Source: Alienimonas chondri
Lineage (GTDB): Bacteria; Planctomycetota; Planctomycetia; Planctomycetales; Planctomycetaceae
Assembly: GCF_013036045.1 (NCBI RefSeq)
Contig: NZ_WTPX01000010.1
Location: forward strand, 1 to 59,380
Direction of reading: 5' to 3'
Length of the DNA stretch: 59,380 nucleotides
Positions 16,202-23,720 of the stretch are shown piece after piece. Within the stretch, counting starts at the first letter, position 1, and every line of letters starts with the position of its first letter. The notes below the pieces were generated by a model. The model saw nothing but the letters and a program-made list of their open reading frames with translations. It did no database searches and was not told the DNA's origin. Made by a program: the position numbers and the translations under genes.

Positions 16202-18301
16202 TCAGTCGCCGACCGGAGCCAGTTGGACCGCATCGGCGATCGTGTAGCCCTCGCGGCCCGCTTCGAGCGTGACCGTCACGGTCGAGCCGGGCCGCACGGA
16301 GATGCCCTCCAGCGTCCGCCACGGCCCTTCGCCGCCGGCGGCGGTCTGGTCGATCGCGGTGCCGGCCGTCTCGCGGCGGACGCCGTCGTCGACGGTCAGA
16401 AAGGCGGACCGCGTGCGGTTCGGGTGGGGCACGGAAGCGACCCGCAACTCGTAGCGGCCTTCCTCGGGAACCTTCAGCGTGAAGACGGCGGTCGGGGGAT
16501 CGCCTTCGCCGTCCCACGTGACCGCCCGATAGCCGCCGTCGATGTAGGGGCCGACGGCGCCGCTGTTCACCCAAGCGCCGGTGAACTTGGCCGATTCATC
16601 GTCCACGACGACGCCCTTCAGGGAGGCGGACCGAATCCGCTTCACGCCGCCGGTCCATTCCAGCACCTGTTCGTCGGCCAGCAGGCGCTCCCGGAGGACC
16701 TCGTAGTCCACCTGTTGCACGGGCTTGTCGCCGTCCACCGCCATCACCGCGGCGGTCGCGGCGCTCTGGCCGAGAACCATGAACACCGGTTCCATGCGAA
16801 TGGAGCCATAAGCGATGTGGGACGCGGCCATCGCGACGGGCACCAGCAGGTTCGTCGCTTCTTCCTGTTTCGGCACGATCGAGCCGTAGCCGATCGGGTA
16901 GGGGGGGAAGCCGCCCTGTTGCACGTCGCCCTCGTTCTGCACGTGGCCGTTTTCGTCCACGTACCGCCAGACGTTGTGCGAATCCATCGTGTAGGCGGCC
17001 AGGCCGACGGGGTCGTCCGCGACGACGTCGCCGACGCAGTCCGCCTGGGTCATCACCCGCTGGCCGACCATCCGCCGAGCCTCTCGGATATACAGCTGCG
17101 GCGGCCAGCCGCCGGTCGCTTCGAATTCATCCGCGGCCAATCCCCAGTTGCTGTAGTAGTTGCGGACGGACTCCGGCACGCGGGGGTGATTGGCGAGGGA
17201 CCACATCAAGCCTTTCTGATAGCGCTCATGGGCGGCGATGATGGCGGCCCGTTCTTCGTCGGTGGCCTCGGGATAGTCGTGGTTCTGGCCGATCCAGTCG
17301 GTGGAGACGGCGTGATTGTTGTTCGAGTCCGTCTTGCGATTCGGCATCATCACCGGGTTCCACGGCTTACGGAGGTCGCCGGCCTCGAAGTTGCGGAACA
17401 GCAATTCGTACAGGCTCTCGTCGTACCCCTCCGGCTTCGGCCACGCTTTGCGGTTGGCGGCGACGTCGGTCGCGCACAGGCGGAAGCAGTAGGCCTGCAC
17501 GCCGTCGTCGCCGGCGCCGGAGGGCGGCAGCGGTTCGGTCCGCACCTGCGGCAGGATGCCGGCGTTCGGATCGCCCGCGACGACGTACGGATCGACCGGC
17601 ACGACGAAGCGGTGATTTTTGTAGTTCAGTGCCGGCCGCACGCCGTTGTAGGTCTCGCCGTAAACGGATTCGCCCTCGCGGCCGACGTGGTAGCTCACGC
17701 CCGCGGCGGCCATCAGATCGCCCTCGTAGGTCGCGTCGATGAAGACCTCGCCTCGGACGTCGGCGCCGTTCTTGAGGCGGAACGACACGATGCGGCCGTC
17801 TTCCATCGTCACCCCGCCCTCGCTGCGATCGAGGGGCGCCTCCATCATCGGTTCGACGTCGACTTCCGCCAACATCTCTCGGTAGATGTTCATGGCGACG
17901 TGCGGCTCGAAGGTCCAGAACGGCTCCGGGTTGTCGGGGTCGAGGGCCGGGGCGGCGCCGCGTTTATTGCGATAGTCGTTCGGCGCTTCCTGAACCCAGC
18001 TGGCCGAGTCGGCGTAGTGCTTGCCGACGCGGGTGTAGAACTCGCGGGAGATCCCGCCGATCGCCGCTTTGTTGCCGATGTCGGTCGCCCCCAGGCCGCC
18101 CGTCGTCAGCCCGCCGAGGTGGGAGGACGGTTCGATCAGCAGCACGCTCTTGCCCATCCGACGCACCTGGATCGCGGCGGCGATGCCGCCGCTGGTGCCG
18201 CCGTAGATCACGACGTCCGCTTCGTATCCCGCCTGAACGGGGGCTTCCTCTACCCCCGTCGGGGCGGCGAAGGCGACAAGTAACAACGCGGACGACAGCA
18301 T
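16202..18301 (-). CDS. Secreted FAD-dependent oxidoreductase with C-terminal golvesin/xanthan-lyase-type domain
   Basis: 699 residues from the ATG at 18301, chosen over one nine codons upstream because GGAG (18309-18312) lies seven bases before it and a signal peptide '[14 protein letters not shown]' follows at once. The FAD domain (about 25-540) has a dinucleotide-binding motif '[17 protein letters not shown]' and the conserved '[14 protein letters not shown]'; the family (FAD-dependent oxidoreductase, PF12831) is abundant in Planctomycetes and usually extracytoplasmic. Residues about 570-699 form a beta-rich domain like those in golvesin and xanthan lyase-associated proteins ('AVTWDGEG', 'YELRVASV', 'ADAVQLAPV'), probably carbohydrate-binding. 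Substrate not known; a sugar is plausible. Confidence 0.85.
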   Translation of the reverse strand: MLSSALLLVAFAAPTGVEEAPVQAGYEADVVIYGGTSGGIAAAIQVRRMGKSVLLIEPSSHLGGLTTGGLGATDIGNKAAIGGISREFYTRVGKHYADSASWVQEAPNDYRNKRGAAPALDPDNPEPFWTFEPHVAMNIYREMLAEVDVEPMMEAPLDRSEGGVTMEDGRIVSFRLKNGADVRGEVFIDATYEGDLMAAAGVSYHVGREGESVYGETYNGVRPALNYKNHRFVVPVDPYVVAGDPNAGILPQVRTEPLPPSGAGDDGVQAYCFRLCATDVAANRKAWPKPEGYDESLYELLFRNFEAGDLRKPWNPVMMPNRKTDSNNNHAVSTDWIGQNHDYPEATDEERAAIIAAHERYQKGLMWSLANHPRVPESVRNYYSNWGLAADEFEATGGWPPQLYIREARRMVGQRVMTQADCVGDVVADDPVGLAAYTMDSHNVWRYVDENGHVQNEGDVQQGGFPPYPIGYGSIVPKQEEATNLLVPVAMAASHIAYGSIRMEPVFMVLGQSAATAAVMAVDGDKPVQQVDYEVLRERLLADEQVLEWTGGVKRIRSASLKGVVVDDESAKFTGAWVNSGAVGPYIDGGYRAVTWDGEGDPPTAVFTLKVPEEGRYELRVASVPHPNRTRSAFLTVDDGVRRETAGTAIDQTAAGGEGPWRTLEGISVRPGSTVTVTLEAGREGYTIADAVQLAPVGD

Positions 18302-18308
18302 CGGGCGA

Positions 18309-18312
18309 CTCC
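18309..18312 (-). promoter_or_regulatory. Ribosome-binding site of the FAD oxidoreductase
   Basis: GGAG on the minus strand, seven bases upstream of the ATG at 18301. It decides the start in favour of the shorter form, whose first residues are a signal peptide. Confidence 0.5.
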
Positions 18313-18396
18313 GGGGGAAATGGACCACGAATCATGCAAACCTGATTCGTTCGTCGCCAGCGTTGCGGTTCCGCCGGAGGACCGCACACTTCCGCC

Positions 18397-18795
18397 ATGT
18401 GGAACGACCGCCCCGAGCGCCTCAAAGCCGAATGGACCGGCCGCACCGTCGCGGTGCGGTCGCCGGTCGGCACTTTGGCCCGGTTCGCCGGCCTGACGGG
18501 CCGGGTGCGGGCCGTCAACATGAACGGCCGCGCGCTCGTGCAGTTCGACGGCGCGGACGAAACGTGGTTCGATCTCGATCCTGCGGCGCTGAAGGAGGTC
18601 GAACCGACCCCGGAGACGCCTCCCCCGGTGCGGGCCGCGGTGGGCGAAGAGCCGCGGGGCGAACCGGAGCCAGGAGCCCTCGCCAAACCGCCGACCAAGA
18701 TGCGGCCGGCGACGCCCGCCGAGGCGAAGGCCGAGGGCGGCAAGAAACTGTCCGTGCTGGAACTGGCCCGTCAGCAGGGCGCCGCGAAAGATTGA
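18397..18795 (+). CDS. Small protein of unknown function with SH3-like N-terminal half
   Basis: 132 residues. The N-terminal half (about 1-68) reads as short beta strands: 'TVAVRSPVGTLARFAGLTGRV', 'GRALVQFDGADETWFDL', typical of small beta-barrel domains that accommodate 'ground-level' or nucleic-acid ligands. The C-terminal half is Pro/Glu-rich and ends with a short helix 'LSVLELARQQGAA'. No catalytic motif. Transcribed divergently from the FAD oxidoreductase (95-base gap) and converging on the AAA ATPase. Unrecognised family. Confidence 0.65.
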   Translation: MWNDRPERLKAEWTGRTVAVRSPVGTLARFAGLTGRVRAVNMNGRALVQFDGADETWFDLDPAALKEVEPTPETPPPVRAAVGEEPRGEPEPGALAKPPTKMRPATPAEAKAEGGKKLSVLELARQQGAAKD

Positions 18796-18814
18796 CGCCT
18801 CAGCTATGGCGTTA
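18793..18814. terminator. Short hairpin between convergent genes, overlapping both stops
   Basis: TGACGCC (18793-18799) can pair with GGCGTTA (18808-18814), seven pairs with one G-T, loop of eight. The left arm contains the TGA stop of the plus-strand gene, the right arm contains the stop of the minus-strand AAA gene. No U-tract. Sixteen bases separate the two genes, so it could be a shared bidirectional terminator. Confidence 0.4.
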
Positions 18815-20116
18815 CAGGTCGCTGAAGTAGTTCTTGACCGCGATCGTCAGCGCCTCCGTCGTCGCGATGGGGGGGAGGCCCTCGAAGCTCGCCCGGCGCT
18901 GCACCTGCAACAGCAGATCGCGCGGATGGCAGAACCGCATCGGGCGGTCGACGCTCACGAAGTGATCCGTCGCCAGCGCCTCAACGGCGCCGGGTTCGAT
19001 CGTCAGGCCCATCTGCGGGGCGAGAGCCTCGAAGATCGCTTTGAACTCCGCCGGCGACGGATCGCCCGCACGGATTTTGAACGGGATGCGACGCAGGAAC
19101 GCCTCATCCACCAGATCGGTCGGGCGGAGGTTCGTGGCGAACACCGTCAGCAGATCGAACGGCACCTTCACTTTCTTCCCGCCGGGCGTATTGAGGAAGT
19201 CGTAGCCGCGTTCGAGCGGCACGATCCAGCGGTTCAGCAGGCTGTCCGGGTTCATCTGCTGACGGCCGAAGTCGTCGATCACCAGCGTGCCGCCGTTCGC
19301 CTTCAGTTGGACCGGCGCCTCCATCACCCCGCTGACGGGATTCATGATCAGTTCGAGGTGCTCCAGCGTCAACTCGCCGCCGACGACGACGGTCGGGCGG
19401 CGAATGCGGACCCAGCGTTCGTCGCAGGCGGGGCGCTCGTCCACCGCGGCCAGCTCCTCATGCACGGCGGCGTCGAACAGCCGGACCGTCTCTCCGCCGA
19501 TCTGCAGCGCCCGCGGGATCCACAGCTCCTCGCCGTAGGCCCGGGTGAGCCGCTCCGCGATCGTCGTTTTGCCGTTGCCCGGATCGCCGTAAAGGAACAT
19601 CGCCCCGACGCTGCCCAAGGCGGTTCCCAACTGACTGAACGTCTCCGGGGAGACCTGCAGGCCGCGCAGCGCATCGCGGAGCGCCGCCGGGGTGATCGTC
19701 TGACTGCGAAGCGTCTGAGCGGCGACGCTTTCAACGTATTGACCGAGCGTCACCGGGGCGCAGCCGTCGTACCGGCAACGATCGTGGGCGCGGGCGGCGC
19801 GAACGGCGCCGACGTCGGTCAGCTCGTGGAAATAGTCGTTCGGGCCGGCGTCTCGCCGGTAGGTGACGACGTTCTCGCGCTTCAATTCCCGGAGGAAATC
19901 GGCGATCAGCCCGCCCGGTAGTCGGATCTGACGAGCGACGTCCCGACCGCTGGTCGGACCGCGGTTCAGCAGGATTTTCAGAACGAGCGTCTCGACCTCC
20001 GCGATCGGCAAACCGGCCGCTTCGAGGGTGGCGGGGCGGTGGGGAAAGAACGCCGCCGGCTCCTCGTGCGACGACTCGGCGGGGGCGGCGGGCGGCTCGG
20101 CGACGGCGGCGGTCAT
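18812..20116 (-). CDS. AAA ATPase with N-terminal winged-helix domain
   Basis: 434 residues from the ATG at 20116. Seen: an N-terminal segment with a helix-turn-helix-like stretch 'LKILLNRGPTSGRDVARQI' (about 47-100), then an AAA core with Walker A 'LYGDPGNGKTT', Walker B 'LVIDDFGR' and a sensor 'LTVFATNL' followed by an arginine-finger-like 'LRRIPFKIRAG'. This is a family I know from Planctomycetes and other bacteria as 'ATP-binding protein', often with no assigned function. Cytoplasmic. It is divergent from larC with a 113-base gap. A regulatory or remodelling role is inference from the domain pair. Confidence 0.8.
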   Translation of the reverse strand: MTAAVAEPPAAPAESSHEEPAAFFPHRPATLEAAGLPIAEVETLVLKILLNRGPTSGRDVARQIRLPGGLIADFLRELKRENVVTYRRDAGPNDYFHELTDVGAVRAARAHDRCRYDGCAPVTLGQYVESVAAQTLRSQTITPAALRDALRGLQVSPETFSQLGTALGSVGAMFLYGDPGNGKTTIAERLTRAYGEELWIPRALQIGGETVRLFDAAVHEELAAVDERPACDERWVRIRRPTVVVGGELTLEHLELIMNPVSGVMEAPVQLKANGGTLVIDDFGRQQMNPDSLLNRWIVPLERGYDFLNTPGGKKVKVPFDLLTVFATNLRPTDLVDEAFLRRIPFKIRAGDPSPAEFKAIFEALAPQMGLTIEPGAVEALATDHFVSVDRPMRFCHPRDLLLQVQRRASFEGLPPIATTEALTIAVKNYFSDL

Positions 20117-20229
20117 GGGCGTTTCTGTGAAGGAGATTCGTGAACCTAGGTCACGGCGGCGCCCCCCGCTTGCGGTTTCGCCGGATGCGATCACCCTTCA
20201 CCTTCCGTCCCCCGGCACGACCGATCGAT

Positions 20230-21543
20230 ATGAAGCTCGCCCACCTCGACACCCCCACCGGCATCGCCGGCGATATGACGCTCGCGGCGCTGCTGGACGC
20301 CGGCGTCGACGAGGCCGCGGTCCGGTCGGCGATCGACTCGCTGGGGCTTGAAGGCGTCGAACTGCGGTGCGAAGACGTCGTGAAGTTCGGCTTTCGCGCC
20401 AAGACGGTGCACGTCGTTCATCCCCCGCAGCACGCCCATCGGCATCTGTCGGACATCCGCGAGATCCTCGACCGGGGCGCCCTCACGCCGACCGCCCGTG
20501 ACCTCGCCGACCGTCTGTTTTACGCCGTCGCCGTCGCCGAGGCTCGGGTGCACGGCAGCACGCCGGATGCGATTCACTTCCATGAGGTCGGGGCGATCGA
20601 TTCGATCGTGGACATCGTCGGCTGTGCGGTGGGGTTCGACCTGCTGGGGGCGGACCGCGTGACCTGCTCGCCCGTGCCGACAGGGCGGGGGCGGGTGAAG
20701 ATCGCCCATGGCATCTGCCCGGTTCCGGCGCCGGCGACTGCAGAACTGTTGAAGGGCGTGCCGCTGGATGCGGTGTCGGTCGACGCCGAACTGACCACGC
20801 CGACCGGGGCGGCGATCGTCTCGGTGATCGCCGACGGCTTCGGCGATCTGCCGGCGATGACCGTCAGCGAGGTGGGCCTGGGCGCCGGCGACCTCGACCT
20901 GCCGGATCGGGCAAACCTGCTCCGACTGTTCGTCGGGACCGCGGAGGACGTGCCGCGGGGTTTTGGCCAGGATCGGGTGTTCCTGCTCGAAACGAACCTC
21001 GACGACGAGACGCCGGAAACCGTCGCCCATGCCTCGGCCAAGCTGTTCGACGCCGGCGCCGTGGATGTGTTCGCCCTGCCGGCGACGATGAAAAAGGGCC
21101 GCAGCGGCGTCGTGCTGAGCGTGCTGTGTCCGGTTGCGAAACGGGAGGCCTGCGAGGGCGTGCTGTTTGCGGAGACGGCGACGTTTGGCGTGCGTCGCCG
21201 GCTGCTGGATCGCACGACGCGACCGCGACGGGAGGCGACGGTGGAGACCGCCTTCGGTCCGGTGCTGGGCAAGGTCGGGGCGAAACCGGGCGGGGGGGAA
21301 CTGTTCTCGCCGGAGTTCGACGCCTGTGCGAAGATCGCCGCCGACCGCCGCGTCCCCCTGCGGGACGTGTACCGGGCGGCGGAGGCGGCGTTCCTGTCGG
21401 CGCCGCCCGCGTCCGCTGCGCCGCCCGCCGGCGCGGGGAATGATCACTCGCACGGCCTCGATCACGACCATTCCCACGGTCATGACCACGACCACTCGCA
21501 CGGTCATGACCACGACGGCGGGCACGACCACTCTCACGGATGA
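20230..21543 (+). CDS. larC: Nickel-pincer cofactor biosynthesis protein LarC
   Basis: CTP-dependent cyclometallase that inserts nickel into the pyridinium-3,5-bisthiocarboxylic acid mononucleotide, last step in making the lactate-racemase type cofactor. 437 residues in one frame, whereas in Lactobacillus plantarum two parts are joined by a programmed frameshift. Seen: the conserved N-terminus 'LDTPTGIAGDMTLAALLDAG', 'FHEVGAIDSIVDIVG', 'SPVPTGRGRVKIAHG', 'LTTPTGAAI', 'LETNLDDETPE' and 'MKKGRSGVVLSVLC'. A 34-residue histidine-rich tail with 14 His ends the protein. No larA, larB or larE lies in this window. The ATG at 20230 begins exactly at the family start. Confidence 0.93.
   Translation: MKLAHLDTPTGIAGDMTLAALLDAGVDEAAVRSAIDSLGLEGVELRCEDVVKFGFRAKTVHVVHPPQHAHRHLSDIREILDRGALTPTARDLADRLFYAVAVAEARVHGSTPDAIHFHEVGAIDSIVDIVGCAVGFDLLGADRVTCSPVPTGRGRVKIAHGICPVPAPATAELLKGVPLDAVSVDAELTTPTGAAIVSVIADGFGDLPAMTVSEVGLGAGDLDLPDRANLLRLFVGTAEDVPRGFGQDRVFLLETNLDDETPETVAHASAKLFDAGAVDVFALPATMKKGRSGVVLSVLCPVAKREACEGVLFAETATFGVRRRLLDRTTRPRREATVETAFGPVLGKVGAKPGGGELFSPEFDACAKIAADRRVPLRDVYRAAEAAFLSAPPASAAPPAGAGNDHSHGLDHDHSHGHDHDHSHGHDHDGGHDHSHG
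21439..21540 (+). repeat. Histidine-rich repeat at the LarC C-terminus
   Basis: Encodes 34 residues built from 'HDHSHG'-like units with 14 His and 9 Asp, the last residues before the stop. At DNA level, units around CATGACCACGACCACTCG recur. Such tails bind Ni2+ or other divalent metals in nickel-handling proteins, so it is probably a nickel store or delivery element for the cyclometallase. Confidence 0.85.
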
Positions 21544-22013
21544 CCCGGCTCATGCTCGTTCCGCCGACGTTCCCCCCGCTGGCCGTCGACCCCGCCAGCT
21601 GGCTGGCGCCGCTGGGCATTGCGGTGCTGACCTTCACGCTGCTGCGTCGCTACCGGGTGCGTTCCTCGCCGAAGCAGAAGTCAGCGAAGGTTCGCACCGA
21701 TCCCACGACTGCGGTGAGGGATGCGGTTCGCGAATCGGCCGGGGCGTGGGAACTGCGTCTGCACGACGCAGGTCGGGCCGCGGAGGCGTCGCTGCACACC
21801 AAGGCGGCGGAACTCGACGCCCTCGCCGAACGGGCGGAAAGCGCCGCGTTGCGTCTCCGGGTGGTGTCCGACGAGCCGGACGTGCTGCCGGTCGCCCTGC
21901 CGGAGGGGGACGAACGGGTGCGGTTGCACCTCCGCCAGGCCGGCTACGACGACCGGCAGATCGCCGTCATCCTGGCTCGCGACGAACCCGGGGAGCAGCG
22001 GCGGGCCGCCTGA
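21540..22013 (+). CDS. Small membrane-anchored protein of unknown function
   Basis: 157 residues; ATG overlaps the larC stop (ATGA), so it is translationally coupled. Seen: one N-terminal transmembrane helix ('WLAPLGIAVLTFTLL'), a basic stop-transfer region 'RRYRVRSSPKQKSAKVR', then a long helix predicted coiled-coil (about 55-105), and a C-terminal 'RLHLRQAGYDDRQIAVILA'-like helix-turn that resembles small ubiquitin-associated-type folds. Probably inner membrane with a cytoplasmic coiled coil. No link to nickel can be seen apart from the coupling. Confidence 0.72.
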   Translation: MTRLMLVPPTFPPLAVDPASWLAPLGIAVLTFTLLRRYRVRSSPKQKSAKVRTDPTTAVRDAVRESAGAWELRLHDAGRAAEASLHTKAAELDALAERAESAALRLRVVSDEPDVLPVALPEGDERVRLHLRQAGYDDRQIAVILARDEPGEQRRAA

Positions 22014-22028
22014 CGGCTCGCTCCGCGG

Positions 22029-22988
22029 TCACCGTTCCTTGAAGGTCGCCCCGCGGTTGCGGGTCGCGGTGACCAGCACCTTCACTTCGTCGCCGAGCAA
22101 CTGACGCACCCGCCGAGCCTCGGCCTCCGCGACATCCGAGTGGCCGAACACGGCGCAGGCCGTCGGCCCCCAACTCGATTGAGCGGGCGGGGGCAGGTTG
22201 CGGTCCTTGCGATCCGCAGCCCACTCCCGAATCGCCGGCGAGGCGAACACGCCGCCCTGCAGGGGTGCAAAGTGCTTCCCGACGCGCATGCCGTAATCGG
22301 CGAGGACGCGGGCGAACAGGACCGGGTCGGGCGGAGTCTCGCCCAATCCGGCGGCGATCGGCAAACTTTGCAGCACCATGCGACGCAGCCCGCCGCTGAA
22401 CGGCCGGGTCATCTCCGGCATCCGTCGCAGGGCCGCCGCTTCTTCGGAGCCGGTCATGCCGCCGCCCTGCTTCGGGATGACCACGACCCAACGCCATTCG
22501 GCGGGCAGGGCGACGCTGCGAACCCCCGTTCCGTGGGCGGCCGCGACCGCGCCCTGCGGATCGAGCAGCATGCCGCCGGACTGAAATCCCGCCGCGCCCA
22601 AGCGGCTGCGGTTCGCCCGGCCCAGCGATTCAAACAGCGGTCCGGCGATCGGGTCCGGCTCCCCGAACAATCGGGCCGTCGCGGTCGCCGCCGCCAGCGC
22701 GATCTGCGTGCCGGACCCCAGACCCGAGTGGGCCGGCGGCGAGGTGAGCAATTCCGCCCGCAGCGGTCGGTCCCCAGCGATCTCGACCGCGGCGGCCCGG
22801 AGGCGATCGACTTCGCTCTCCACCGCGAGGAACTCCGCCTTGCCGTCGGTGCGAGAGACCGTCACCCGCGTGACCGGCGCCTCAATCGTCACGCCGGCGC
22901 CGCTCCACTCCGGGGCGAGCGCGCACAAGCCGAAGTGCAGCCGCGCCCCCGCGGTGACCGTCACCGATTCGCGGAGGGGCAGCGTCAT
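22029..22988 (-). CDS. mptG: Beta-ribofuranosylaminobenzene 5'-phosphate synthase family (GHMP)
   Basis: Beta-RFAP synthase condenses 4-hydroxybenzoate or p-aminobenzoate with PRPP, the committed step to methanopterin-type cofactors. 319 residues from the ATG at 22988. Seen: the start 'TVTAGARLHFGL', the GHMP-type loop 'PPAHSGLGSGTQIALA', 'RSRLGAAGFQSGGMLLD', 'WVVVIPKQGGGM' and 'SSWGPTACAV', all features of the family. The start codon overlaps the stop of the DUF447 gene by four bases (ATGA). Together with fae and mtd it shows that this organism runs H4MPT-linked C1 metabolism. Confidence 0.9.
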   Translation of the reverse strand: MTLPLRESVTVTAGARLHFGLCALAPEWSGAGVTIEAPVTRVTVSRTDGKAEFLAVESEVDRLRAAAVEIAGDRPLRAELLTSPPAHSGLGSGTQIALAAATATARLFGEPDPIAGPLFESLGRANRSRLGAAGFQSGGMLLDPQGAVAAAHGTGVRSVALPAEWRWVVVIPKQGGGMTGSEEAAALRRMPEMTRPFSGGLRRMVLQSLPIAAGLGETPPDPVLFARVLADYGMRVGKHFAPLQGGVFASPAIREWAADRKDRNLPPPAQSSWGPTACAVFGHSDVAEAEARRVRQLLGDEVKVLVTATRNRGATFKER

Positions 22989-23638
22989 GAGCGAGCGACA
23001 GGGGGGTGTTCTGTGGCGGCGGATCCTTTCGCGGCGCTGGGCTCGTCCGCGGCGGGGCGGCGGGCGATCTCGGCGACGAGGTCCGCCCACACCGCGGCGT
23101 CGCGGGCCGTGCCGGTTTTTTGCACGAGGGGTGCCAGGTCCGTGAGGCGTCGGTCGAGTTCCGCCCGCGGCATGAGGAAGGTCCGCGTCGCGAGAATCGC
23201 CCCCTCAACGAGCGCGAACGCGGCTCGGTTCAATCCGACGCCGTCCCGCACTCGCCCCCGGCGGCGCACCTCCGCCGTCAAACGATAGAGCCCGCGGTCG
23301 TCCGGGCCGACCGCCTCCGTCACGTCGAAGGCGAGCCACCGACAGCAATCGACCAGCCGCACGTCCTCGCGGTCGGGGAGGGCTTGGACTTCCGCGTTCG
23401 TTTCGCCGATCACCGCGCGGGCGATCAGCGCCGCGTCGTCCGTGACATGCCACACGCCCCGCCGGGTCGCCAGCAGGTTCGCGCAGGTCGTCGAACCGGC
23501 GAACGGACGGATGACGAAGCGATCGGCGTGCCGGTCGCCGCTCGGCTCGTCTGCGGCCTCCGGCCAGACGGTCCCCAGCGGGGCGAGGTTCACCCGCCCC
23601 GCGGCGTCGGTCGTCGTCGCCAGTCCTTCGAGAATCAC
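22985..23638 (-). CDS. DUF447 family protein (methanopterin-linked)
   Basis: 217 residues with a GTG start at 23638. Seen: 'ILEGLATTTDAAGRVNLAPLG' at the N-terminus, then 'FVIRPFAGSTTCANLLATRRGV' and 'RLVDCCRWLAFDV', matching the DUF447 family, a predicted flavin-binding split barrel known in methanogens and H4MPT-using bacteria. Its exact role in cofactor biosynthesis is not established. The C-terminus (last 25 residues) is low-complexity. Overlaps the beta-RFAP synthase gene and lies 82 bases after bamA on the same strand. Confidence 0.82.
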   Translation of the reverse strand: MILEGLATTTDAAGRVNLAPLGTVWPEAADEPSGDRHADRFVIRPFAGSTTCANLLATRRGVWHVTDDAALIARAVIGETNAEVQALPDREDVRLVDCCRWLAFDVTEAVGPDDRGLYRLTAEVRRRGRVRDGVGLNRAAFALVEGAILATRTFLMPRAELDRRLTDLAPLVQKTGTARDAAVWADLVAEIARRPAADEPSAAKGSAATEHPPVARS

Positions 23639-23720
23639 GCGGGAAGCGTGCCCTTGAATCGATCCGTTGCCAACCGAGATCGGGCCGCCGCATCCGTCGG
23701 CCCGACGTTCCGGCCGCGGC

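Noticed and set aside
18301-18328. Nine-codon longer start of the FAD oxidoreductase
   Set aside because: The GGAG site lies before the shorter start, and only the shorter form begins with the signal peptide.
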